Source of the DNA: Allacma fusca
Lineage: Eukaryota > Arthropoda > Collembola > Symphypleona > Sminthuridae
Assembly (NCBI GenBank): GCA_947179485.1
Contig: OX359245.1
Coordinates: 74,449,067-74,513,066, forward strand
Reading direction: 5' to 3'
DNA: 64,000 nt
The notes beneath the pieces are model-generated. The model ran no database searches and had not been told where the DNA came from. It worked only from the letters and a program-made list of their open reading frames with translations. Of this stretch, positions 47,554 through 58,800 are shown piece by piece (positions within the stretch are counted from its first letter, which is position 1; each line of letters opens with the position of its first letter). Made by a program: the position numbers and the translations under genes.

Positions 47554-49650
47554 CATGAGGAAGAAACTTCACACTCGTCAGCGCCATTAACCAATTCCTG
47601 ACCTGGTCGTTGACAAAAGAGTGTGGGGTTTCGTAATCATACTACCCTACCAGTCTAAGTGAAAAGAGTATTACCCCATTCCTATTTAATTTGTTAGCAA
47701 AAATAGTCAACCCTAAGCTTTAAAATTGTTTGTGTTTGTTTGAGAAATGATTTTTGTCTTGAAACTTCTATGCATTGGCAGTTAGAGCTTTTTATTAAAT
47801 TGTAAGCCCTGTTATTTATTATTGTGCAGTCAATGCACCTTAATTCCAGCGTACTCTTATTGTAAGATACCCCTTAGAATAAAATTTTCTCCGGAGTGGC
47901 AAAACGTATTAATACGTTATTTATTTATCACTTCCGAGAGCAAACAGATGTGAGGAAAGTTTGTTGCTTTACTTACAGAGGTGCTCTTATAATGCGAAAG
48001 TTGGAATTCGTTTTTAAATATCGAGTTATTCACTACAAATAATTGTAATGTTTAAATAAAGTGGCATTATACATTTGTTTGTTATGTTAATTGATAGGAT
48101 TGACAAACGATGTTTACATTAGAGAATCATACCATTTTTGAGGTAAATTTGTATATGGAGTAAAATGGCAATTATTAGTGTCAGTTGTTGTCAATGAACG
48201 TTTTGCGCACTGTGATACGCACGTACAACACTTCGCTTATTGTTAGTTTTAGCAATCCATGTATAGACTTACTATAGATTCACATTAGAAAATATTCACT
48301 TTGTATTGTGTTTGTAAAAAAATCTATAATAGAATGTGTTGGAAATCTATGTTTAGGAATGCGGAATTACTTACTCCTTCTGTTCTTTGTCTGTGAATTG
48401 TGTTTTGTTACCTACGTAGATGATTATTGACTTCCTGAATATTTATTTATTATTTATAAATAGAACTTTGTAGCAAGTAGTTAACTATTTGTAAATATGT
48501 GTACGTGTTTGCTAATTATGTGTTAAAATTAGTTAAGTAGCCTTGATATTTTCTATTGTGTTACTTTTACTTAAACTCACCTAAAGTAACAAAATAATGC
48601 TCGGTTCTTAGTAGAGCTTGAGTTAGAATTTAGTTACATACTTAAAATGTGACCATTGACCGGTGACGAGCTACAATACAAATGTTAAAATCAGAATATA
48701 CTCTATCTATGTAGACACGTATAAGGGCACTCTTAAAAGGAGCAAAATTTTGAACCTTCGTTGTTTGCTCTTATTAATATTTAGCAAAATGAACATTGGG
48801 GTAAATAGGATGAAGTTCAAATATTTTGGGACTAATTGTAACTACTTCTAATCAAAATGATCTAACAGGGGTCTACTATTGTGACAGTACACTGCCTATA
48901 CATATTTACTTACTACGAACCAAAGGGTTAGTACTTGTTGAACGGCAGTCAAAACCTTCACTGTTCCCGGTGTTATGTACGTCAGGTCAAGAATAATTAT
49001 TAAATGTACCTTGCATGAAAATATTTCAAATTAGTTTTAATTATTAACGGACAACTCTCGCTATAATGCACACTGTTGTGACAGAGGATTTTGTAAAATA
49101 TATCTGTTACAAGACGTTGTTTTATTGTAGGGACAAATCCATCCTTTACAATGAAGTTCTCGGTATATATGTTAGTTATTGTAGTCCTATATAAGCTCAT
49201 CTCATGAGTTATAGCGACAGCTAATGTACTTTTATGTTCTGAACCTAATCACTAAACCTGACACTCATTAAACATTGTTAAATCGAAACTAAAACATAAA
49301 GACGCTTAAGATAATAATAAGCTATCCTAATCATAAACGGAAAAAATATATGTAATAACTGTACTGATTGTATGCCACGTGTTTCGATTCCTGACAATAC
49401 TTTAAAACAGTCTTCGGTATCTACTTTAGGATGTACTAGCAAAAAGTAGAATAATTATTTTCATGGATTTACAATTCAGTCTGTACAGCTATATCTGGGG
49501 TTACCATTGCCATAAGCTGCGTTTTACTCTTTTGTAATAAGCTTATCCAAGCTAGCACGTAGAGAGTAAGTATTAGCTGGAACAATTTTTCACTTGTTTG
49601 TGGTAATTTTGTGTATTATGTAACGTGAAATAAAGTTTGCATCTTTTTTA
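47554..49650 (+). other. Probable long 3' UTR of the MFSD6-like gene
   Basis: No transposon ends or conserved ORFs are visible. Polyadenylation signals AATAAA occur at 47878-47883, 48055-48060 and 49629-49634, the last followed by a T-rich tract. This suggests alternative 3' ends, with up to about 2.1 kb of UTR. This is inferred from sequence only. Confidence 0.5.
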
Positions 49651-51011
49651 AACTAATAATAATTGTATTCACCTATCAAATATTTAATTTATTCAATTTC
49701 TGAAGTATGACATATATTATTTTGAAATGTAAATAAAATAATTACTTGAAATGTCTGCAATTCGTGAAACGAAGCTGAGATAAACGTAAACAATAAAAAC
49801 AAATAGCTTTAATCGTAAAATAAAACAAATATTCTTCCAACAGTCACAGTGGAGCTGCATGCATCAAAGGTTTTCAAACTGAAGTATAGTTTCGTACCCC
49901 CAATTTCATTTCAAGAGTAGTTTACATATAATTGAGTGATGATGGTTTATACTTTCAGTAATCTAGAATTATTATAAAAAGCAAAAATTGATTTAAACTT
50001 GGTGGCACATGTGGCTATTTTGGAGGATGCAAACTTTTAATAATATAATCGCAAATACGTGTAACTATCCTTAATAAAAGCCTCTGATGTTCATTTTCTG
50101 TTCGGTTGTCTTACCAGGCCACGGATGGCTCTTTCACGAACTTGTTGTTATATCGTGGAACGATATTGTCAAGTTTGATGGCTTCATACGCTTTATATAT
50201 AGCCTCGCAACATTTTTTATTAGTTCAGTATAAAACTTGACCGTAAGTTTTGACATGCTTTGTGAAAAGGAAAATTGTGTGTCATTTTTATTTTTACAAT
50301 TTATGCACTTAATATGTTCCTGGACACGGATTGAAATACCCGGGTATAACTGGTAGCCATGAGTATGGCACTACTAGAGATAACCAACTTGTAGAAAATA
50401 AATTCCAAATTCTAGGGAAGTTAACATCATGGCGGTACTAATTTTTAAAGCCAAATATTGTCAACATGATGTTTATTCCGATTGAGTACTGAAACAATTA
50501 TTACTTTCATTCAGGGTTGCTGATTTTTTTGATTTTTTTGAAAAAAATCAAATAAATCCGATTTATTTGATTTAAATCGGATTTTTTTGATTTAAATCAA
50601 CATTTTCTGATTTTAATTCAAAATTTGATAGCACGATCGAATAATCAACCGAATTTTTGGATTTTAATTTTATTAATAATATTGTACACTGTTGGCACGG
50701 ATGAAACTTGAACAATCAGTAGAAAATACTGAGTGAAAATTGCAAAGGCAAGCCAGCTTATATGAAATACAAAGCTAGGTGAAGATTAATTCCAAATATC
50801 GAAAGTATTGTTTTAAACGGTAACAGTTTAGTATTGAATTTTGTCTTTGAAGTCAAACGCTGTGTAAGGCCAGTAAGGCAAATACCGGCAGCTCCATTTG
50901 GATTTTTTGGTAATATAATAGACGGGATGGTCGAATATTGACAACAAAATTATTTGCAAATTGGGTATATTTTATTTAAACAAATGCGGATATCTCTCCG
51001 TAAAAATTCTA
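49651..51011. other. Intergenic with a MITE end at about 50514-50640
   Basis: Bases 50514-50640 start CAGGGTTGC and run into iterated GATTTTTTTGATTTAAATC words, the design of one end of the hAT-type MITEs in this window. No matching right end was found. The remainder shows no gene. Confidence 0.45.
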
Positions 51012-51015
51012 ATAT

Positions 51016-51588
51016 TGTTACGTTGTTTATTACTCGGGTATTGATGTTGTGTGGGTAATAATAATGTAGCCTAGGTTCGGGTGTTCCATCCCCTGAATTC
51101 CTGGAATCCGATGTTGTTGGAAACGCATGAATAAATGGAACTGATGAATTCTGTGTGTAGTTCGTTTTTATAATTTATTGAGCCGATTTATTGTTCCTAA
51201 ACTGATACAATTTACACTGAACAATTAACATTTAACACAAAATAGAATTTGAATTCTGAATCTCTTCTTCTCATGAAATCTCCCGATTTCATGTCGCCCC
51301 GCTGGCTACCTTTTGAGCTCCATCCCGGAGGGAATGGACTCTAGGTGCGGCTCCTCTGATGTTGCTTGCTTGAAGTCGAGATTAGAACTTGTACTTAGTC
51401 TACGTATTTTTATCTAAATCTAATCTTATCCTATTCTTAGTTTATTGTTTATTAAATAATCTAAATCATTTCCTTATAATTATGTTATGTCAGCGTTTGG
51501 CATCACGTAGCCTCTGCTTACGACCTTCCAAACTATTTGCTGACTTAGATTATGCTTATTCTACTCTATTTATAATATATCCGTAACA
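51016..51588. mobile_element. Probable solo LTR, Ty3/gypsy type
   Basis: A 573-base unit starts TGTTACG and ends CGTAACA and is flanked on both sides by ATAT (51012-51015 and 51589-51592). TG...CA ends with a 4-bp duplication are typical of Ty3/gypsy LTRs. Because both sides carry the duplication and no polypurine tract or primer-binding site adjoins it, I read it as a solo LTR left by recombination. Its relation to the large element to the right is not shown; an LTR role for that element is the alternative. Confidence 0.65.
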
Positions 51589-51840
51589 ATATTACAGTCA
51601 AATCGTGCCACCTTCAAAATGGTACGTGTTAGAAATATGGGATGTTGGGATGTTCTTATAGATACTGAATTTATTTTTGGAATGGGACTATTTTGGGACA
51701 TGAGTGATTATAATCCACGCGATATTTCGGAACGGGATCGGGATACATATTTTTATCCCTGGATTTAGGAACCTTCTGTGGGACAAAACAAGCATCCCCA
51801 GCAGATGCTCTAGTAACATTATATAATACTATTTCCAATT

Positions 51841-52275
51841 TCATTCATATGCAACTTTTATGGCACTGTGACAGCTTGTACAAAAAATACATTGTATGAA
51901 TTGGGGTTGTATAAGTTGTTGTTGGGGTTGTAGTAGAGCCATTTGTTGATTCCTCTCCATGATTCTCTGGGCTTCTACGTTTGGGTCGTTCGGGTCATAC
52001 TGCACTACGGCTAGTTTCCCGTCATCTTTGTGGTGTAGTATATGTACTACTGGGTCTTTTTGTGATAACACTGATGCTGTAATGGCTCCGCTTCCGACGG
52101 TTATGGCTGGTACCATGTAATTTGCGAACCATTTTCCGACTTGAGTTCCTAGGGCTGCCATCAGTGGTCCTTGCCATGGTTCTGGACTTGGTTGTGCTAT
52201 CGGCCTGGTTTCGGAAACGTCCATTGCAATTAGAGTTATTGCAAGGCTCAAAAGAATATACCACTTGTATTCCAT
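51841..52275 (-). CDS. Small secreted/membrane protein of the retroelement
   Basis: The 144-codon ORF starts MEYKWYILLSLAITLIA, a clear signal peptide or N-terminal membrane anchor. It is followed by a proline-rich stretch and a small-residue hydrophobic segment at about 52-70 (VPAITVGSGAITASVL). The tail is glutamine-rich with two Cys pairs. It is the last ORF of the retroelement and probably a membrane or envelope-associated product. I recognise no family. An overlapping ORF in another frame is taken as a shadow. Confidence 0.55.
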   Translation of the reverse strand: MEYKWYILLSLAITLIAMDVSETRPIAQPSPEPWQGPLMAALGTQVGKWFANYMVPAITVGSGAITASVLSQKDPVVHILHHKDDGKLAVVQYDPNDPNVEAQRIMERNQQMALLQPQQQLIQPQFIQCIFCTSCHSAIKVAYE

Positions 52276-52841
52276 CCTTGGAAAATTTTGTATCCGTTTT
52301 TGGTTTCGTATTTCTGAGTAGTCTCAAGTATTTGAGCTCTCTGTGGGTGTTGAGATTATAATGAGTACTCTGGTTTAAGAGTCTCTTATTTATATCAGTA
52401 TATTGTTTATGTTTTCATCTTCCGATTGCGAAAGAGAATTCTTTTCCTAATTCCAATGTTGTAATCCGTATGTCCCACTTCCGGTGACATAATCTTTTGT
52501 TAGTACTTCTATCTTATGAACTCTATGAAATGTGTTAGTAAGTAAAATATTTTTGTTTTGTTTTCTATTTTGTATTTTATTTTTATTTGTTTTTCGTTTC
52601 TAACTACTCTGTTATGGTGATCATTATGTAACATCCGCCGTAATCCCGATGGTTGATGCTACATAAGATCTTAAAAATGTTTTATCGTAGATCCTCTCTT
52701 ACGAAATAATCTACACTTTACATTCCCTTCGGGAATTTCTTCCGTCATCAGGTAATTTAGCTTCTGCTTTCCCCGCTAGTTCTTCGTCTCTTCCTACCAT
52801 GACCTGGATGGAATGGTCAGGTTATTATCCTCTGTGACTTT
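52276..52841. other. Non-coding spacer of the retroelement
   Basis: This lies between the last two ORFs of the retroelement and is T-rich on the + strand. I see no ORF, LTR terminus or other named signal in it. Confidence 0.4.
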
Positions 52842-55800
52842 TTAATCGTCTTCCTCGGACGGCCCTCTGAGGGTGCCTGTCTCCTCCTCTCCTTCCGCTA
52901 GTGTTCGGAATGATATGACTGCGAATCTGTTCTCGGATAAAATCTCCGGGTCCCATCTTGCCCGTTCCGATCTTTCCCATAATTGATCCATTAACCTTCT
53001 GTGCTCCACAGGGTTTGTTATGGAAAGATAGCTGGTTCTTTGTTGTGTTACTGGATCTCTCCTGAGTTCTTCCTGGATAAAATCATGTCCAAGGTCTCGA
53101 AAAATTATTTCGATTCCTGTTCGACCTCTGAGGGTTCGTATGAGATTTATTATGTCGGGTTCATCTGGTCTTCCATCAATGACAACTGATCGCCATTGGG
53201 GTGTTTGGAATCGATCTATAGCGCTTGGTACCATATGTATTGGTGTTATTCCTGGTCGTCTCTCATTTCTTGGCGATAATTGATATGGTTTGTAACTTGG
53301 TCCATCTCCACGGTTGCTGATTTGCTCCCGAATCCTGTGAAAGTGTTCTCTTTGCCAGATTCGTATCGTGACAAGTTCGTTTAGGTCTCTGAAAGAACCT
53401 GTTTTCCGGGGTTGTCTTAGGGTGGCTACTCCTCCTTTTAGTTTTCTAGCATATAGGGTAGTTGGCTTTTGGCCTTCCCCTGCTAGTTTCATTGCGAATA
53501 TCCAGTCTTCCCATTGTCCTAGTTCTTCTTCTATGTCGTCTATTGGATTGGGTTGACTTCTGCCGCTTTGGTTTACTGCTCCAAATTGTCGCCATTCCTG
53601 AATTGCCTCGTCCTGATGATACAGAGTTATGAGCCTTCCGGTCATACTCGCAAATTCTTGAAAACTTAGCATGTGTATTGGTATACTTGCTAGTTGTTGT
53701 AAAGCCTTCTCTCCACGTCCGGTGATGGCGTCTCCTCTCAGTAGGAAACTATTTACCCATATTTCTTGCTCTCGCCAGGTTGGCTGAGTTCCTATGTCGA
53801 ACCACATCTGAGTAATTAATCTGCGTAGCTCGGTTCCCGTTAACCCTTGCATTACTCCTTGATGTTCCCGACATGTTAGGTATGTTGGTACTTGGTGATT
53901 GTCAATACCTCTTTGACCATTGAACAGTGTTGTCCAAAGTCTCGGTATCATTTCCCCTGGTGAGATGTTCATGTCTCCTGCCATTGTTTCCAGACGGGTG
54001 TTTTCCATTGGTACGTTTCTTCGACTTTGCCCGTATAGGATGAGCAGGTCTCGCTCCCTTGGGTCTAGTCGGCGGTAATCGGTGGGATGGTCCATTGCAT
54101 CATACAGCAATGCCCTTCTTTCCCGGATTAATTCTCCATGATTGTTGTAATCTATTCCTGCCTGATGTTCGGCATATTCTATATTTGATTCGTGAGCATC
54201 TGTTCTGGGTTCGCTTAAGGTGCTAAGCGCCCTTTGTAACTGCTCGAGTCGTAGTTGAGGTGGTTGTGTAGGTTGTTGGTGGATGTCAAGTCTCTCGATA
54301 AATGTCTCCCTGTACATTCTGTTGAGCCATCTCACTAAATTTTGTTCTGGACTGTTGGTTGAACGATGTGAGATATTATATGTTGGAAATCTCTCTGGGT
54401 CGATGGTAGATTTCTGATAACAATGAGGACACATGGTAGATCTTTCCCTGGTGTCCATGTTGTTGCTGAAGTAGTTCGTTCTCCTGGAGTACTGCGCTTC
54501 TATCTGGCTGTGGCGTTCGTCTCCGGATATATCTTCCATCACTTGGTCCGGGAATCTTGGCGGTGGTGAGTGGTCCAATGGGTCATTGGCCCTTTCCACC
54601 ATCTTTTTCACTTGAAGTCGTACCGGATCCAGTTGGCTGTATAACTGTGTCTTGTTTGGGTTGGTAAAGATGACTATTTCCGCATCCTCATCTTCCCAAC
54701 TTGGTGCTACCATCCATCCACGGACTCCTATGTAAAATGATACGTGAGCTAAATCAACGAATCTTACATCCGGTGAGTCGGGTTGTGCCAGTGGGTCTTC
54801 CGGTGCTGGAGCTGGTGGGTTTTCCTGGCGTTCTTCCTTGAACTCCACCTTTCGTTGACGTTGTCTAGCTCGTCTGGACTTCAGTTTGTCTTCAATGGGT
54901 GGTATAGGTTGTCCCGTTATCGTGGATGGTCCGGGTGACGGTGACCTTGATCCTCGTCTGTCCCTTGTATCGTTAAATATTACAGTCCTAATGGGTGAGT
55001 ATACTCTAACCCTGGGTCGTTCAATTTCTGGCTCTGGACCTCGTCGTCGTCCTCTATACTGGAATGTACAGTTTGGAGCGTTGTCTCTTCCATACAACCT
55101 GTCCAACTCTGGTCTACTCCTTCGGATGTATTGTACCGGAATGTCCTTTTGTCTTTGCCAAGCTTCATGTGCTGCTAACTTGGTCTTTGGTCGTACGGGT
55201 GGCTTATGGCCATGTTTGAGTGGGCAGTATTCGCATCTGGTCTGCACCCACTTACTGTCTGTCTCGTTGTCTGACGAACTATCTACCTGATGTTCCAATG
55301 GTGGCTTTTCTTCGTCGTCTAAGACTTCTTCCTTGATTACGTTCAATGATGTTCCGGCTCCTTCTTCTTGCGCCTCCATAGCTTGTTCCGTTGGCATAGC
55401 CGGTTCCTCTTCTGAGGCCAAAACCGGTCCTTCTGCTCCCTCTGTCCTTCGTGGGTGGCTTCTTCCGGGGTCACCTTTCCGTATTGGGTCCTGGTTCCCT
55501 CCGAAGTCCATTCCGACGGACGTGCCAATATAGATTACCATTCTGAGGGTAAATCGTACAAGCTGTTGAATAATTCCTGTAGGTCTTCCTGACGATGAGT
55601 GAGCCTCCTCTTCCTCAATTCGTGCCAGCATAAGCTGTAGCTGTTGTTTTAAGAATTGTTTACTATAACTGACGGGTGACCATGCGTTGGTCGGTCCTAC
55701 GAATGCATCTCGCCTCTGCCGTTCTCTGGCTGCTCGTTCCGACGTTCGCTGGAAGAGTGGGTGGGTTTGTGAGACGTTGGCGTGTGCCTTTGTCTCCCAT

Positions 55801-58800
55801 CCCTTGAGTTCTTCTTCTTCCAGATGGTCAACTCCATTGTATACATGTGGTATGAGCAAAACTATCGTCCAGTTTGCCTCTGTGATCGTCGTTGCTAGTG
55901 CGAAGTGTACAACTTCACCTATTGCAATTTCCTCGGTGGGGTGAACATAGTCTTCCCCTTTTGTGATACTGTGAGGGTTGTTTTGCATCTGGCGTTGTAG
56001 GTTATTTATCTGGTCTTTTGCCAAGATACTCCGCCTGGTGCGTTTATGTATGGTTTTGAGTCCCAAAATTTGGATGACTTTGTCGATGAATTTCCCGTAT
56101 TGTATTTCATATTCCTTCCAAATTTCGTACTTGGTTTGTAATGGTAACTGGATTGGTTTTGTTATTAAGTCCATTGCGACTGACTGTAAAGTTCTGGTCG
56201 TTAGATGGTAACCGTCACGTATTGCTTGTGACATTAACCAAATAGCTTGCGGTAATTTCCGTTGGTCTCGAATTTTTTGTCTTCGTTCCTCTTCCTCCGA
56301 AGTGGGTTCAGGAGCATGTCGTCGCTCTCTCCCGTTTTCGGATTCTTCCTCTTCCACTTCCTTGCCTAAAGCTTGATTCCATACTTTGGCTACAGAAGTT
56401 TCGTTGAGGTAATGAGCATTCCTTTGGATATCATCTGGTAATGCTATTAAATTCGGAGATATTTCTGTTGCTGTTGGATCTTTCTTAAGAAAATCTTCTA
56501 GTTCTTTTTCCTCACTGGCGTTGACGGGCATTATCATCCAGATGGGTCGTTGGTCTGGTAGTTGGGACTCAATGAGTACCCAATCCTGTGGTATTTTGAC
56601 TGTTTTGAGTGGTTTATTCCATCTCCTGACTGCGTCTAGGATTGAGCTGGTATAGACTCCTACTATGACCATTCCCGTGGTACACATGCCTACGGCTCCT
56701 GCTACTCCTCGTACTACTCCATTCTGCCAGAGTCGGTGCGCTGTAGCTGAACCGAAACCTTGGTACCGTACGGCTGAATTTCCGACCGGTGGGCATTCCC
56801 GTTGGCCGTAAGGGTCATAGTGTCCGATTTCCTCCGAGTCTTCCTTATTTTCAAAGTCTAGGCTGACATGGTCAAAGCCTCTTGGACTGGTTAGATTCTT
56901 GGTTTCCAATCGGGTCCACCACTGGTAGTGTGATGCCCGGGTTGTTGGATATGGTCCGTAGTGTCCCGTCAATTCCTTTCTCAAGGTTGATTGTCCTACA
57001 GCAGATGTGATTAAACCGAACATTAATAAGAATGATAGCCAACTGTTACCGAGGTAAGGTATGGGTCCTCCTCGTCTTCCTCCTCCTCCACGTCCCATTT
57101 CGGGCGTGTGTGGTGGCGTTTGAATTGATGAGGTTGACTGTCTTGGTTCCTCGTCGTCACTGAGTATGACGGTTCCGTCCTGGGGTGAATTGGCAAAATC
57201 AGCCAATGAAAGCTGGTGGTGATTAACAATTTCCGTTGTATCTGAAGTTATTGATGATTCTCGATCTTTGGGTCTTCTCTTCGATCTGATCACCTCAAAA
57301 TCCTCTGAACTACTGCTCTGTTCGTTGTGTTGTTCGGCTATAGATAGCTCGGATGTTGCAACTTCGACGTTTTGTGCTGGTGAGGGTGGCATTTCCGTTG
57401 CCATTCCTGTTGGGTTTGCAGTTTCTGGACCATTTCGCTTTTCCTGAGCGAGCAAACGCTCTAGCTCTCCGGATGTAGCTGTTGACGTTGGAATGTTCGT
57501 TGGTTCAAAATGTGCTGGAGGTAATTCTCTGGTTTGAAGGTCTATCTTTGACTCAGCACATACCAAGTGAAAGTCGTTATCATTTCTCCACTTTATCCAT
57601 TCCTGGCGGTGGCGTGCTAGTTCTTTCATTAATTCTTCCTTTTGCTTTTTCGCACTGTCTGCATTGACGTTTTGTCTGGCAAGGTTGCGGATGATTTCCC
57701 CGAGATCTTTAATTCGGTTTACCATCTCCTCGTGCTTCCCTGCTTTCCTGGAGTCCTCTCCGATCTTTAGGATGTTCGACTGCCATTTCGCCGGTGGTTG
57801 GGTTGGTGCTGTGCTCTGTCCGAATAGCTCTAAGATAGTCATCTGAGCCTCCTTCTTGACCTTCTTCTCCTTCTTCGCACGTTTCTTTGCATGATGTTCG
57901 CATTCCTGTTGTACCACTGGTCCACTGTCGGTTGCAATTACTTGTCGTACCCTCTTACATCCTTTCCTACTACAGGTTTGGATGGGTACTGTCTCTTCCT
58001 CTTCTGAGTCTGAAGAAGATTCATTGGCGGTATCTCTGTCCGCTGTTGTAGCTGTTTCCGTGGCTGTTTCTTCGCTCCATGGTATTACTGCTACTGGTGG
58101 TGGAGTCACTACAGGTACTTCCACTGGTCTCTCTCTTTGAGCGATGCAAACTGCACGCTGTGGTTTAGGTGGTTCAGTATTAACCGGTATTGTTGGCGGT
58201 GGCATCTTTGTGACCGCTGTGTAGCTTAAAGCTGGAGCTGCTATGGGTGTTGTCAGTATTGACTCCCTCTCCATTCGGTCCTTGTAATCTCTCGCTGATG
58301 GCGATAGAAATGGTGAAGGTGGTGGGGTTGACTCTCTCCTGCTCCTTGACCGCGCTGGACTATCATAGCGGCTCCTTGACCTGTCGTCCTCCCGTCGCTT
58401 CTTCCTTTCTGATGACGACTCTGTCTCCCGCTTCCTGGTCCTGCTGTCCTTAGAGCTGTGTCTTTCCCTTGAACTTTCTCTTGAGCTTCTGTGGTGTCTG
58501 CTCGAACTTTCTCCGGTAGTGATGGCCCGCCCGCGGCCTCTCCCGGCTGGTACCATGTGCGCCGAGTAGGCTGCGAATCTCGGAGGTTCCCTTCGTCGGT
58601 CCTCCAAGTTCCCTCGTCTCAGATCGGGTCCATAGTTATCATCAATACGTCTACTGATTCTATGGGCTACGTCCTCGACCTGTTCTTCATGTTGCGGTAA
58701 CCATTCACTAATTTCGGGGATGTTGACTCGGGTTACTCCACAAATGGGGTCGGCTCCCATCACTTTCCGAGATGAGCTTCGACTGGTCTTGCCTCGTTCA

